This document shows positions 17,710-26,299 of a DNA stretch of 64,000 nucleotides, one piece after another. Below the pieces are notes generated by a model, which saw only the letters and a list, made by a program, of their open reading frames with translations, had not been told where the DNA came from and searched no databases. Origin of the DNA: Phycisphaeraceae bacterium (lineage in GTDB: Bacteria > Planctomycetota > Phycisphaerae > Phycisphaerales > Phycisphaeraceae); NCBI GenBank assembly GCA_020851735.1, contig JADZCD010000020.1, positions 24,008 to 88,007 of the forward strand. The letters are read 5' to 3'. The position numbers were made by a program, and so were the translations under genes. The number at the start of each line of letters is the position of its first letter. The first letter of the stretch is position 1.

Positions 17710-17999
17710 CGCCCATCTCCTTATCCCCCACTTCCCGGTCCGCGCTGCCAACCACGACTTGATCTCCACGCGGACCTGCCTAACAGACTATCCCAAATCT
17801 TCCCCGGTGCGAGTCGGCCCTTCTTGGGCGGCGCGGGAAAACACTTAAGCGATCATCTTCATGTTAATTGCCGACCTGACAGAAAACATCCCGATCTCCG
17901 ACGTGTTATCCTGTTTTAAATGCCTGGGGCTGGTTCCCACACTTGTTGATTCGCCAGTTGCCGACAACCTCGTGCCTCCCTTCCGGGGGCGGGATCGAC

Positions 18000-18974
18000 A
18001 TGATGCCGCAGCCAAACATCACCCGTTGTCCGAACAATCCCATCCTCACCGCCAAAGAGGTGCCGTATCCGTCCACGCTGGTGTTCAATGCCGGCGTGAC
18101 CCGCTATCGCGGGCAGTATGTGATGGTCTTTCGCAATGACTACGGCAACTATCGCGGCACGTATCACTTTGACGGCACGAACCTGGGGCTGGCCACCTCC
18201 GGCGACGGCATCCACTGGCGGGTGGCGCCGCAACCCTGCTGGGAATGGCAGGATGAGGAAGTCCAGCGCGTTTACGATCCGCGGCTGACGGTTCTGGACG
18301 ATCGCTGCTACCTGAGTTTCGCCGTCGACACCCGCCACGGCATCCGCGCGGGGCTGGCGATTACCGAGGATTTCAAGCATTTTGAGGTGCTTTCCCTCTC
18401 GGCGCCGGACAATCGCAACACGGTGCTGTTTCCCCAGAAAATCAACGGGCAATTCGTCCGCTTGGAACGCCCGTTTCCGGTGTATTCCTTGGGCGCGGGC
18501 GAACATTTTGACATTTGGCTGTCCACCTCACCGGACGGCCGACACTGGGGCAACACGCGCCTGGTGCTGCCGCATGAGCGCGTGCCGTTTGCCAACGCCA
18601 AGATAGGTCCGGGCGCTCCGCCCCTGCGCACCAAGCGTGGCTGGCTGACCCTTTTCCACGCCGTGGACATCAACCCCAATCGCCCGCTGAACGGCTGGGA
18701 GCCTTCGCCCTGGACCAAGCGCTACACCATCGGGCTGATGCTGCTGGACCTTAACGAGCCCTGGCGGGTCATCGGCCTGTGTCCGCAGCCTTTGATGGTG
18801 CCCGAAGCCCCCTACGAACTGGACGGATTCCGCGGCGGCGTGCTTTTTCCCGGCGGATTCCTTGACGAACCCGACGGCACGGTAAAGATCTATTACGGGG
18901 CGGCCGACACGGTTCAGGCTCTGGCGACGGCGGACCTTCATGAGCTGCTGAATCTTTGCCAGCCGGTGGGGTAA
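18000..18974 (+). CDS. GH130-type glycosidase/phosphorylase
   Basis: This protein of about 324 residues resembles family GH130 (mannosyl-glucose or mannooligosaccharide phosphorylases) and related five-bladed beta-propellers. Visible pattern: RCPNNPIL, STLVFNAGVTRYRGQYVMVFRND, then DPRLTVLDDRCYLSFAVDT, and AKIGPGAPPLRTKRGWLTLFHAV, which contains the phosphate/substrate-binding stretch. YYGAADT near the end is also typical. Either of two adjacent ATGs (18000, 18003) can serve as the start. It uses no signal peptide. With the beta-mannosidase at 8.5-10.9 kb it suggests intracellular mannoside breakdown, though the genes are 7 kb apart. Confidence 0.86.
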   Translation: MMPQPNITRCPNNPILTAKEVPYPSTLVFNAGVTRYRGQYVMVFRNDYGNYRGTYHFDGTNLGLATSGDGIHWRVAPQPCWEWQDEEVQRVYDPRLTVLDDRCYLSFAVDTRHGIRAGLAITEDFKHFEVLSLSAPDNRNTVLFPQKINGQFVRLERPFPVYSLGAGEHFDIWLSTSPDGRHWGNTRLVLPHERVPFANAKIGPGAPPLRTKRGWLTLFHAVDINPNRPLNGWEPSPWTKRYTIGLMLLDLNEPWRVIGLCPQPLMVPEAPYELDGFRGGVLFPGGFLDEPDGTVKIYYGAADTVQALATADLHELLNLCQPVG

Positions 18975-19269
18975 AGCGCCAAATTACGTCACTTAACTTA
19001 ATGGGATATGCCCTACATCCCTCGTGAAGAGAGCGTATCGCGACGTCCAAAGCTTGCGGTGGGTTGCTTTGAAATGTTCATTTCAAGCAGGTGCTGATTA
19101 TTCCCCACCACGCTACCTAGAACCAATACGACTCTTTCCCTTTTTTGAACGTAGTGCCGGACCTATGTCACTGGCCGCATCGACATCGTCGGATCTTCCA
19201 CCGTAATTTGGCGGCCCAAAGGCGCTGGACCGGTTTCCTCAGCGGCGCCCTTTTAACCGGAGGATTGCC

Positions 19270-19941
19270 ATGTCCGACACGCTGAGCGACAGTTCGATAG
19301 CGGTCACCCTGACTCGACTGTGTCTGCCTAAACGTTACGAAGACGTCGTGGACGGCGATTTTGAGCAGCCGTATCTGGTCTGCATGGCCATGGACCAGGC
19401 TTCCCGGCGCAACCTATGCCTCTATTACAGCTTTCTGCCGTTTCCTAAGCTGGCCGGCGGCGGCGCGGTGCGTCTGTTGGACCAAGGGTATCCCCTATAC
19501 GGCCCATCCACCCCGGGCGATTTCGTGCTGCTGACCCTGATGGTCATGGAAAGCGAACGGAATCTGCAGACCCTCAATGCCCAATTGGCGGACCTGATCG
19601 GCAGCCAATCCGCAGCCCTGGGGCTGCCCTCAGCCCTGGCGGATTCTGAGTACCGGCCCTCGGACCTGTTGACCATGCTCAAGGAACTGACGGATTTCCT
19701 GACCGGCACGCTCACGGCCACAAGCGACAACGAGCTCTTTCGCCTGCAGATCTCGTTTTTCCGCGATGATCCGATCCCGTATCAGTTAAACCGCGAATAC
19801 GACCTGGGCAACGACTATGTGGACCTGACGCTGCGGATATGCCCCATGGCCAACAACATCACGCTCTTCCCCAGGCTGCGCACGATCAACCTGGACAAAA
19901 AGAACTTCATGCCGGGGAATTCAACGCTTTCCCCAAGCTGA
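19270..19941 (+). CDS. Hypothetical protein
   Basis: I do not recognise this 223-residue acidic protein. It has no signal peptide or membrane span. The first 100 residues alternate hydrophobic residues like beta strands (QPYLVCMAMDQAS, LCLYYSFLPFPKL). A helical stretch follows near 95-160, then a strand-rich end (YVDLTLRICPM, NITLFPRLRTINL). The ATG follows GGAGGATTGCC with good spacing, and codon use matches the neighbours, so it is probably expressed. It stands alone between GH130 and a convergent hydrolase gene. A bacterial C2-like or carbohydrate-binding fold is possible but unproven. Confidence 0.65.
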   Translation: MSDTLSDSSIAVTLTRLCLPKRYEDVVDGDFEQPYLVCMAMDQASRRNLCLYYSFLPFPKLAGGGAVRLLDQGYPLYGPSTPGDFVLLTLMVMESERNLQTLNAQLADLIGSQSAALGLPSALADSEYRPSDLLTMLKELTDFLTGTLTATSDNELFRLQISFFRDDPIPYQLNREYDLGNDYVDLTLRICPMANNITLFPRLRTINLDKKNFMPGNSTLSPS

Positions 19942-19957
19942 GCGCGGGAACCTGGTT

Positions 19958-21343
19958 TTAGGCGCTTAAACCGCCGTGCCGACGACGGTGGAAAATAGCT
20001 GCGAACCCCAGAGCCAACAGCCCGACGGCGCCCGGCTCGGGGATCATGGCCCCGCCGGCGCCGGCCAGCAGACGAGTCTTGAACGGGTCGATGTCGCTTA
20101 AGGTGATCAGCCCGTCCTCATTGACGTCGCCGTAATGCGCGGTCAATCCTTGGCCCGCCAGAGCCTTGCGGAATCCGTCCACATCCGAAAGCGTCATCAG
20201 CCCATCTTCGTTAAAGTCCCCCAGCATCCCTGCCTGCAGGTTGACGCCCTCTTCCATAAAGACCTTCTGAAACATCAGCTGGCCTATGTACTCGCCGCCG
20301 GTAGAAGAAAAGTGGACTTTGTCCGCCTGTAAATAGCCCTGGGCCTGGTAAAACGCCGCGTCGCCGGCCGTGTGATAAAGGTCGACAAAACCAAGCCCCC
20401 GGGCTAAGGCCACGTCTTCCATCGCCCCGACCATGTTGGGCAGCCAGGTGTTGCCTTTCTTGGTGCCCACCAGCACGATCTCGGCGGTCGGAGCCGTGGC
20501 CTGCAGGCGATCCACCAGCAGGTTCAGGCGGGCGGCGTAGGTGGTGCGGTTGTAAGCCTGGTCGTTCTGCCCGATCCAGACGAAAATCAGGTCCGGGTCG
20601 ACGTTCTGCAACTGGGCGTCGAACGTCCAATCACGCTGGATGTAGTTGTTGACCCCCCACCCGCCGTCGGCCACGCGATGCACCCGCGCGCCGGGCGTCT
20701 GGTTGATGTTGTTCATGCCCAGAATGGTGGCCGGCTTGTCATCCAGAGTCTTGATCCAGAGCCTGCTTTGCCCGGTGGGGAACTGGTACTGCCAGGTTCC
20801 TAGGCTCTCCTGGGTGTTGTTGGTGTCGATGATCGTTAGGACATTGTGGGCTGCGTCGGCCACTTCGATGCGCCCGTACCCGGGCCCGGTCATGTATTGG
20901 AGCTCGACTGTGGCGCCCGCGCCGGCCAGGGAATCAAACGTAGCGGATTGATTGGCCGTCGTCGCGCCGTTCCACAAGCCGTCCAGACTATGATGCGGCG
21001 AGGGATCGGTGTTGACCTTAGGCCCGATCCAGCCTGAGCTATAAACAAAATTACCCCCCGACCACTGGCTGAAACCCTGGTACCCCCTGCCCGCGTTTCC
21101 GTAGAGCGCCTGCATCTCCCGGCGGAACACCGGTACCCAGCTGGTGTTTTCCAGCGTCAAGCTGTCGCCGATGGCCACGATATTGGCTTGCCCGCCGGAG
21201 GCCAGGACAGCTTTGGTGTCCGCCAAGGCCTGATGAAGGTTCAATTGCACGGCCGCCCCGGCTTGCCCGGTCAGCCCAGACGATAGCGCCCCCACTGCCC
21301 ACACTACCGCCTTAAATACGACCCTGAGGCGGTTAGACCGCAT
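19958..21343 (-). CDS. Secreted SGNH hydrolase with dockerin-like repeats and PEP-CTERM tail
   Basis: The 461-residue protein starts with a signal peptide (cleavage near AGAA, residue 30). The SGNH/GDSL hydrolase domain follows: block I AIGDSLT near residue 57, block III VWIGQND, and block V DKVHFS. Its substrate is probably an ester on a glycan. After about residue 375 come two EF-hand-like dockerin repeats, GDFNEDGLMTLSDVDGF and GDVNEDGLITLSDIDPF, which bind calcium. The end has PEP, a hydrophobic span and RRRHGG, a PEP-CTERM sorting tail cut by exosortase. It is probably displayed at the cell surface. This architecture is typical of Phycisphaerae. Confidence 0.9.
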   Translation of the reverse strand: MRSNRLRVVFKAVVWAVGALSSGLTGQAGAAVQLNLHQALADTKAVLASGGQANIVAIGDSLTLENTSWVPVFRREMQALYGNAGRGYQGFSQWSGGNFVYSSGWIGPKVNTDPSPHHSLDGLWNGATTANQSATFDSLAGAGATVELQYMTGPGYGRIEVADAAHNVLTIIDTNNTQESLGTWQYQFPTGQSRLWIKTLDDKPATILGMNNINQTPGARVHRVADGGWGVNNYIQRDWTFDAQLQNVDPDLIFVWIGQNDQAYNRTTYAARLNLLVDRLQATAPTAEIVLVGTKKGNTWLPNMVGAMEDVALARGLGFVDLYHTAGDAAFYQAQGYLQADKVHFSSTGGEYIGQLMFQKVFMEEGVNLQAGMLGDFNEDGLMTLSDVDGFRKALAGQGLTAHYGDVNEDGLITLSDIDPFKTRLLAGAGGAMIPEPGAVGLLALGFAAIFHRRRHGGLSA

Positions 21344-21461
21344 CCGCTCTTCTCCCTTCCCGGCAAGGCCTCCTTCTTTTTTACCACTCCAACGCCCTGG
21401 ATCAAGCTTTTTCCGTGTTTTTCAGGCATCTTGGCCTGACTTGCCAGGGCGAAGCGTGGCC

Positions 21462-21803
21462 TTAGATGGCCTTGCCGCCCCGTTCTTCGGTGCGGATGCG
21501 GATGCATTCCTCTAAGTGAGTTATGAATATCTTGCCGTCCCCCACTTCGCCGCCGGCGTGCTTGGCAGCCTTGAGGATCGCCTTGACGGTGATCTCCACG
21601 AATTCATCATTGCAGGCCACGTCCAGCCTTACCTTCGGGTGCAGGTTGGGCACCACTTTTTGCCCGCGGTACACCTCCTCGCCTTCCTGCCGGCCGTGGC
21701 CGGTGCAGCGGCTGACGGTGATACGGGTGATTTCCGCCTTGATCAGCGCATCGCGCACGTCGTCGAGCTTGTCGGGTTGAATGATCGCGGTAATGAGTTT
21801 CAT
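21462..21803 (-). CDS. Nitrogen regulatory protein P-II
   Basis: PII senses ATP/ADP and 2-oxoglutarate and gates ammonium transporters. The 113-residue product has the family start MKLITAIIQPDKLDDVRDAL, the T-loop region GRQEGEEVYRGQKV, and the end EVGDGKIFITHLEECIRIRTEERG. In E. coli GlnB the uridylylated residue is Tyr51; the equivalent here is Val50, although Tyr45 (Tyr46 in E. coli) is kept, so classical uridylylation looks impossible. It lies 105 bases downstream of amt in the common amt-glnK order, which makes a GlnK-like role at the transporter most likely. Confidence 0.93.
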   Translation of the reverse strand: MKLITAIIQPDKLDDVRDALIKAEITRITVSRCTGHGRQEGEEVYRGQKVVPNLHPKVRLDVACNDEFVEITVKAILKAAKHAGGEVGDGKIFITHLEECIRIRTEERGGKAI

Positions 21804-21908
21804 GGCTCTCCTGGTCCATTGCTGATTTTTTGCGTCGGCTCGTGTCCGCTGGGCGTTTTTGGCAGCCTTCGCCCAGCCTTCCTCTGCTTCTTGGCCTTGC
21901 GGTCGGGA

Positions 21909-23243
21909 TCAGTTCAAGTTGAGCAGGCCATAGCCCTGCTCGCCGTGCAGGCTGTGGTCCATGCCCGCCATCTCGCGTTTTTCATCCAGGCGAATGCCCA
22001 GGGTCTTGTCCACCAGCACGATCAGCACGTAGGACAACACCGCGGCGTAAGCGATGGCGATGCCCACCGCGGTCGCCTGGACCTTGAATTGTCCCAGCAC
22101 CGTCCAGGCGGCGTCGTTTTTAAGAAAGTCCGCCACGGTTCCCGGGCGCAGGAAGAAACTTAAGCCCACCGCCCCGATGATGCCGGCCACGCCGTGGATG
22201 CCGAACACGTCCAGGCTGTCGTCGTAGCCCAGTTTGCTCTTGAGGATGATCGCGAAGTAGCACACCAGCGCCGCCAAGGCGCCTAAAGCGATGGCCCCGT
22301 GCACATTCACCACGCCGGCGGCGGGGGTGATGGCCACCAGACCGGCCAGAATGCCCGAGCACAGGCCCAGGCTGGTGGCTTTGCGATAGTGCAGGCCTTC
22401 CAGCAGCATCCAGGCCAGCGCCCCCGTGGCGGCAGCCATCTGGGTGACGGTCAGGGCCCGGGCGGTGACGTCGTTACTGTTCACCGAGCTGCCGGCATTG
22501 AACCCGAACCAACCGACCCACAGCAGGCCCGCGCCCATCATGGTCATCACCAGGTTGTTGGGCTGCATGGCCGTGGCGGGATACCCCCGGCGGGCGCCAA
22601 GATAAAGCGCGCCCACCAGAGCGCTGATGCCCGCACTGATGTGCACCACCGTCCCGCCGGCGAAATCCAAGGCGCCCATCTTGAACAGAAATCCGTCGCT
22701 GGCCCATACCCAGTGACAGAGCGGGTTATAGACCAATAGGCTCCAGAGGGCGATGAAAACGCAATAACCCCTAAAGCGCACGCGCTCGGCGAAGGCTCCA
22801 GCGATCAGGGCGGGGGTGATAATGGCGAACTTGCCCTGGAACATGGCATACACCCATTCCGGAATGGTGTAACCGTTCATGGGCGTGGGGGTATCCAATC
22901 GGTCCAGGAACAACAGCGTGGAATCCCACCCTGTCCATCCGCCGAGAACACTCGGGCCAAAAGACATCGCATATCCGACCACGCCCCACAAGACGCCGAC
23001 GATGGCCATGGCGGCGTAGCTGTGCATCATCGTGCCCAGCACGTTCTTGGTGCGCACCAGCCCGCCATAGAACATGGCCAGGCCCGGCACCATCAGAAGC
23101 ACCAGGGCGGTGGACGTGAGCATCCACGCGGTGATGCCGGGGTTCACGCCATTTTCCTGTCCCCAGGCTGGGCTGGCGCCAAAAACAAAAACCGCCGCCG
23201 CTCCAAGACACGACCAAAACCTTGACCTTTGGGCCTTGCGCAT
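21909..23243 (-). CDS. amt: Ammonium transporter
   Basis: The 444-residue protein has a signal peptide (cleavage near AWGQ) and about eleven membrane segments, as in E. coli AmtB. Visible motifs: MVPGLAMFYGGLVRTKNVL, the first pore His in GGTVVHISAGISALVGA, and the second in DVFGIHGVAGIIGA. It imports ammonium and is predicted to be blocked by the PII protein encoded next to it. The ATG at 23243 follows AGGAGG at good spacing; the open frame extends 16 codons further but without support. Upstream lie a palindrome at 23293-23311 and a near-sigma-54 sequence at 23384-23399. Confidence 0.95.
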   Translation of the reverse strand: MRKAQRSRFWSCLGAAAVFVFGASPAWGQENGVNPGITAWMLTSTALVLLMVPGLAMFYGGLVRTKNVLGTMMHSYAAMAIVGVLWGVVGYAMSFGPSVLGGWTGWDSTLLFLDRLDTPTPMNGYTIPEWVYAMFQGKFAIITPALIAGAFAERVRFRGYCVFIALWSLLVYNPLCHWVWASDGFLFKMGALDFAGGTVVHISAGISALVGALYLGARRGYPATAMQPNNLVMTMMGAGLLWVGWFGFNAGSSVNSNDVTARALTVTQMAAATGALAWMLLEGLHYRKATSLGLCSGILAGLVAITPAAGVVNVHGAIALGALAALVCYFAIILKSKLGYDDSLDVFGIHGVAGIIGAVGLSFFLRPGTVADFLKNDAAWTVLGQFKVQATAVGIAIAYAAVLSYVLIVLVDKTLGIRLDEKREMAGMDHSLHGEQGYGLLNLN

Positions 23244-23292
23244 CACGACTTGCCTCCTGTGTTGTCGACGCCTGATCCACAGCCGCGACATT

Positions 23293-23311
23293 GAAATGGG
23301 GCACCCATTTC
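23293..23311. promoter_or_regulatory. Perfect inverted repeat upstream of amt
   Basis: GAAATGGG, GCA, CCCATTTC is a perfect eight-base inverted repeat 50 bases upstream of the amt ATG. Its size and place fit a dimeric regulator operator or an attenuator stem. No known regulator motif matches it by memory. Confidence 0.4.
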
Positions 23312-23383
23312 CGCGACCGATTTGTTCATCTCATCACGCTGCGGCGCAACCATCGCGCCGGGGAACTAACAAAAATGTCTTTA

Positions 23384-23399
23384 TCCAAATGGCGTGCCA
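23384..23399 (-). promoter_or_regulatory. Sigma-54-like promoter element upstream of amt
   Basis: On the minus strand TGGCAC, five bases, TTGGA matches the sigma-54 consensus TGGCAC-N5-TTGCA except for the C at -12. It is about 140 bases upstream of amt. amt-glnK operons are classic sigma-54/NtrC targets in proteobacteria. The mismatch at a critical base keeps confidence low. Confidence 0.25.
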
Positions 23400-23586
23400 A
23401 GGAGCATAGAAATCCTAAGTCCATTTTTGCAAATAAGTTACGTATAACAGCATCAAAAACTGATTGCCTAATAATTCATCGCGCCGCCATAGGAAATAAG
23501 CTCGCTGCTTAGAAAGTCACCAGCCGAAGTGGTTCCCAGCCAGTGCCGGGACGCACGACAAGCCCGCCTTATGCAGCGCCAATCTG

Positions 23587-24378
23587 TCACGGTTGGTTCT
23601 TGATCCAGCGCCCGACAAACTCTTCGTATTGCTCGGGTGTGTCGATGCCGTGGTGGCGGACGATGGTCTTGACCACCGCGATGGCGAATCCGTGCTCCAG
23701 CGCCCGCAGCTGCTCGAGCTGCTCAGCTTGTTCTAAGGGAGTAGCGGGCAATTGCACGTAGTGAGGCAGAAACTGCCGCCGATAGGCGTAGAGCCCCGGG
23801 TGCTTGAGCGCTGCCGCGCCCTTGCGATCCCGGTCAAAGGGAATCAAGGAGCGTGAAAAATACATGGCCTCGCCGCGCTGATTGACCACCAGCTTGACGA
23901 TGTTGGGGTCGGCGGGGTTTTCATCGGCGGTGAAATCAGCCGCCAAGGTCGCCATGGGGGCTTGGGGGTGAGCCTCTAAGCCTGCCACTAATTCGTCAAT
24001 CACGCCCGGCTCGATCTCCGGCTCATCGCCCTGCACGTTGACCACGATGGCGGGCAGATCTTGCGGAGCCGATTCCCCTTCCAACTGCGCCAGCACCTCG
24101 GCGATGCGGCTGGTGCCGTTGGGGTGATCGGTGCGGGTCATGCGCACCTGCCCGCCGAATTTTTCGACGGTTTGAAAAATCCGCTGGTCGTCGGTGGCCA
24201 CGATCACCCGCCCGACCCGCCGGGCTTTATAGACCTGCTCCACCACGTGCTGGATCAAGGGCTTGCCGGTCTTGTCCGCCAGGGGCTTGCCGGGGAAACG
24301 CGTGGAGCCGAAGCGGGCGGGAATGACCGCCAAGGCGGCATTCGATCGGGCTGGATCGTTTGGGGATTGTCCAGTCAC
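23587..24378 (-). CDS. kdsB: 3-deoxy-manno-octulosonate cytidylyltransferase
   Basis: KdsB activates Kdo as CMP-Kdo for LPS inner-core synthesis. The 263-residue protein has the nucleotide-binding start AVIPARFGSTRFPGKPL at about residues 17-33, then ATDD, VNVQGDEPEI (metal and CTP site), and HPGLYAYRRQFL near residue 190. The start is GTG at 24378, in a local CCGGAAGTG word, with no strong ribosome site. It lies 62 bases downstream of a TPR protein on the same strand. The presence of kdsB implies an LPS-type outer membrane. Confidence 0.93.
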   Translation of the reverse strand: MTGQSPNDPARSNAALAVIPARFGSTRFPGKPLADKTGKPLIQHVVEQVYKARRVGRVIVATDDQRIFQTVEKFGGQVRMTRTDHPNGTSRIAEVLAQLEGESAPQDLPAIVVNVQGDEPEIEPGVIDELVAGLEAHPQAPMATLAADFTADENPADPNIVKLVVNQRGEAMYFSRSLIPFDRDRKGAAALKHPGLYAYRRQFLPHYVQLPATPLEQAEQLEQLRALEHGFAIAVVKTIVRHHGIDTPEQYEEFVGRWIKNQP

Positions 24379-24440
24379 TTCCGGGTCCAGAAATAAGGGC
24401 TAGTCATCAGGAGAAAACCGCAGTCCAGGGCCGGGGCTTC

Positions 24441-25970
24441 TTAAGGATTCTGGGCGGCGGACAACTCGTCGACCAGCTTGCGGATGGCGTCCAGGCGGTC
24501 CTTGATGTCGCGGTATTTGATGTCCGTCTGGAGAATCTTGGAGGCGATTTTCTGAGCCTCGCGGGCTTGCTCGAGCTGTTTGTTCTTGCGGGCGCTTTTT
24601 TCCAGGGCGTCCATCAGCTGGTAGCGCAAGTCCATACCCACCGCGTCGTCCTCGATGGGGTGAATGCTGATCCCTTCGCGCAGGGTGTCGGTGGCCTCCT
24701 CCGGCCAACCCTTGGCGGCGTAGCACATGCCCAGATAAAGCAGCGATTGCACGCGCACCTTGGCGTCGCCCCGGGCGTCCTGCAGGGCGGCGATGGCTTC
24801 GTCGAATTTCTGGAACTGCATCAGCCGCCGGCCCAGCTGGAATTTCAGCGCCAGGTCGGTGGGATAGTTCTTCGCCCTCTCGGTGTATTCCTGCAGCTCA
24901 AATTTGAGCAATTTGACCGACAAATCCCGCAATTTGGCAGCCGCCTCGGCATCCTGGGGGTTGTCCTTGGCCGCCTGCCGCAGCACGCGGATCTTACGAT
25001 TGATCTGCCGGATGGCGATGTCCCCGTGCCGCACTTTAAAGCGATATTGCTCGGTCCGTTCCCAGGCTTCCTTTAAGCGGGTCATGGCCTCGGCTTCCGA
25101 AGCGTCGTCGCCCTTCTGCAACAGGGCTCCCACCAGTTTCTCGAGCAGGTCGACGTCCTGGTTGGCCTCGTATTCCTTGCGGTACCGGGCGATCACTTCG
25201 TCCAGAACCGATTCGGTCCGGTCCACCGCCTGTTCCTGCTCCAGGGCCCGCTGCTTGTCCATGTCCTTGACGAAAGACTTGAAGCCCCCCTCTTTGCCCG
25301 CCTCGGCATAGGCCCCCTGCTTGAGGGTCATTTCCGTTTCCAGGTCTTTGAGGTCATCCAGCAGCTTCGCGTCGTCGGGCCGCAGGCTCAAAGCCAGGCG
25401 ACAGGCCTCCACCGCCTTGTCGAACGAGCCGATGCGGGCGAATAGATCGCGGGACTTGATGAAGACCTTATCCGGCGTCTTACGGCTCTTGCGTCCGAAC
25501 TCCAGCACCAGCGTGCCCACCCAGTAAGCGACTTCCCCCAAGTGCAGCTCCGGCTCAGCCTCGGCGGCCTCCACCGCTTTTTCCATCATGTCCAGCATCA
25601 AGCTCATGTTCAGCGGGTCTTTGCTCCAGATCCGCTCGGCATCGAGCATCTTGCTGACCGGGTCTTTGCCCTGCGACTTGAATTTCTCGGACAAACCAGC
25701 CGTCTTGCCCCCGCCCACCTTGTATTTAAGGGCTACGTCCCGCAGGGCCTCGTGCTGGGCCATGTTGTCCGGGTCATGACGCAGGCCGTCGATAAAAAGC
25801 TGGATCGCGTATTCGTAATTGCGGGTGTCGGCGTTGGTTTGGGCGTGCTCAAAAAACCGCTTGGCCTTGCGCGGATCGCGTGCCAGCCCCGGCTCCGCGG
25901 GCGTATCAGCGGAGGGGTTCTGTTTTTTGTCTTCTGGCTTATTGCCGCGTCTAAAAAAGTTCAGGGCCAT
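24441..25970 (-). CDS. TPR-repeat protein, cytoplasmic
   Basis: The 509-residue protein has no signal peptide or membrane span. It starts with a short basic segment (FFRRGNKPEDKK). TPR-like helices follow at about residues 40-75 (NYEYAIQLFIDGLRHDPDN), 175-205 (FDKAVEACRLALSLRPDD) and 365-430 (AIAALQDARGDAKVRVQSLLYLGM). Between them, residues 210-345 are charged and coiled-coil-like. It is probably a scaffold or assembly factor. I recognise the general planctomycete type but no defined function. Its gene is followed by kdsB and the two may form a transcript. Confidence 0.8.
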   Translation of the reverse strand: MALNFFRRGNKPEDKKQNPSADTPAEPGLARDPRKAKRFFEHAQTNADTRNYEYAIQLFIDGLRHDPDNMAQHEALRDVALKYKVGGGKTAGLSEKFKSQGKDPVSKMLDAERIWSKDPLNMSLMLDMMEKAVEAAEAEPELHLGEVAYWVGTLVLEFGRKSRKTPDKVFIKSRDLFARIGSFDKAVEACRLALSLRPDDAKLLDDLKDLETEMTLKQGAYAEAGKEGGFKSFVKDMDKQRALEQEQAVDRTESVLDEVIARYRKEYEANQDVDLLEKLVGALLQKGDDASEAEAMTRLKEAWERTEQYRFKVRHGDIAIRQINRKIRVLRQAAKDNPQDAEAAAKLRDLSVKLLKFELQEYTERAKNYPTDLALKFQLGRRLMQFQKFDEAIAALQDARGDAKVRVQSLLYLGMCYAAKGWPEEATDTLREGISIHPIEDDAVGMDLRYQLMDALEKSARKNKQLEQAREAQKIASKILQTDIKYRDIKDRLDAIRKLVDELSAAQNP

Positions 25971-26299
25971 CCATTAGTCACCCCGCCCGGTCAGCCACAA
26001 GCCCTCCGGCACTTGTTCGGCAGAACCAGGCAGCATCCTTCGCCCGATCCGGTTAGGTTTCGTCAATCCAGCGCTCGCAGACGACAGCGATTCACCCACC
26101 TCAACCCTGTTAATCTAGGCCCGCAGCGGGACTTGTCAAATCACCAGCGATCCCCCGGAAGTCCCCCGGAACTCCCCCGGGATCCCCTCGTGGATTCCGC
26201 GCTTGCCGCCCGGCCCTGGGGGACTTATCGTCCTGACTTAAGGGCTGGCGGACCGTTTTTTCCGCTCGTCCTCTAACCGCTTTCCCCTGGAGATCGACG
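25971..26299. other. Intergenic region with CCCCCGGAAGT-type words
   Basis: The gap between the divergent TPR gene and dapB holds three tandem variants of the word CCCCCGGAAGT at 26152-26185, followed by GC-rich DNA. The sequence before dapB ends in CTGGAGATCGACG as ribosome site. No gene is supported. Confidence 0.55.

Larger units (their letters stand above)
23244..23586. other. amt upstream region
   Basis: This gap separates the amt start from the end of kdsB. It holds the amt leader, the palindrome at 23293-23311 and a sigma-54-like site. The left part of the gap is AT-richer than the surrounding genes. No gene or RNA is supported. Confidence 0.6.
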
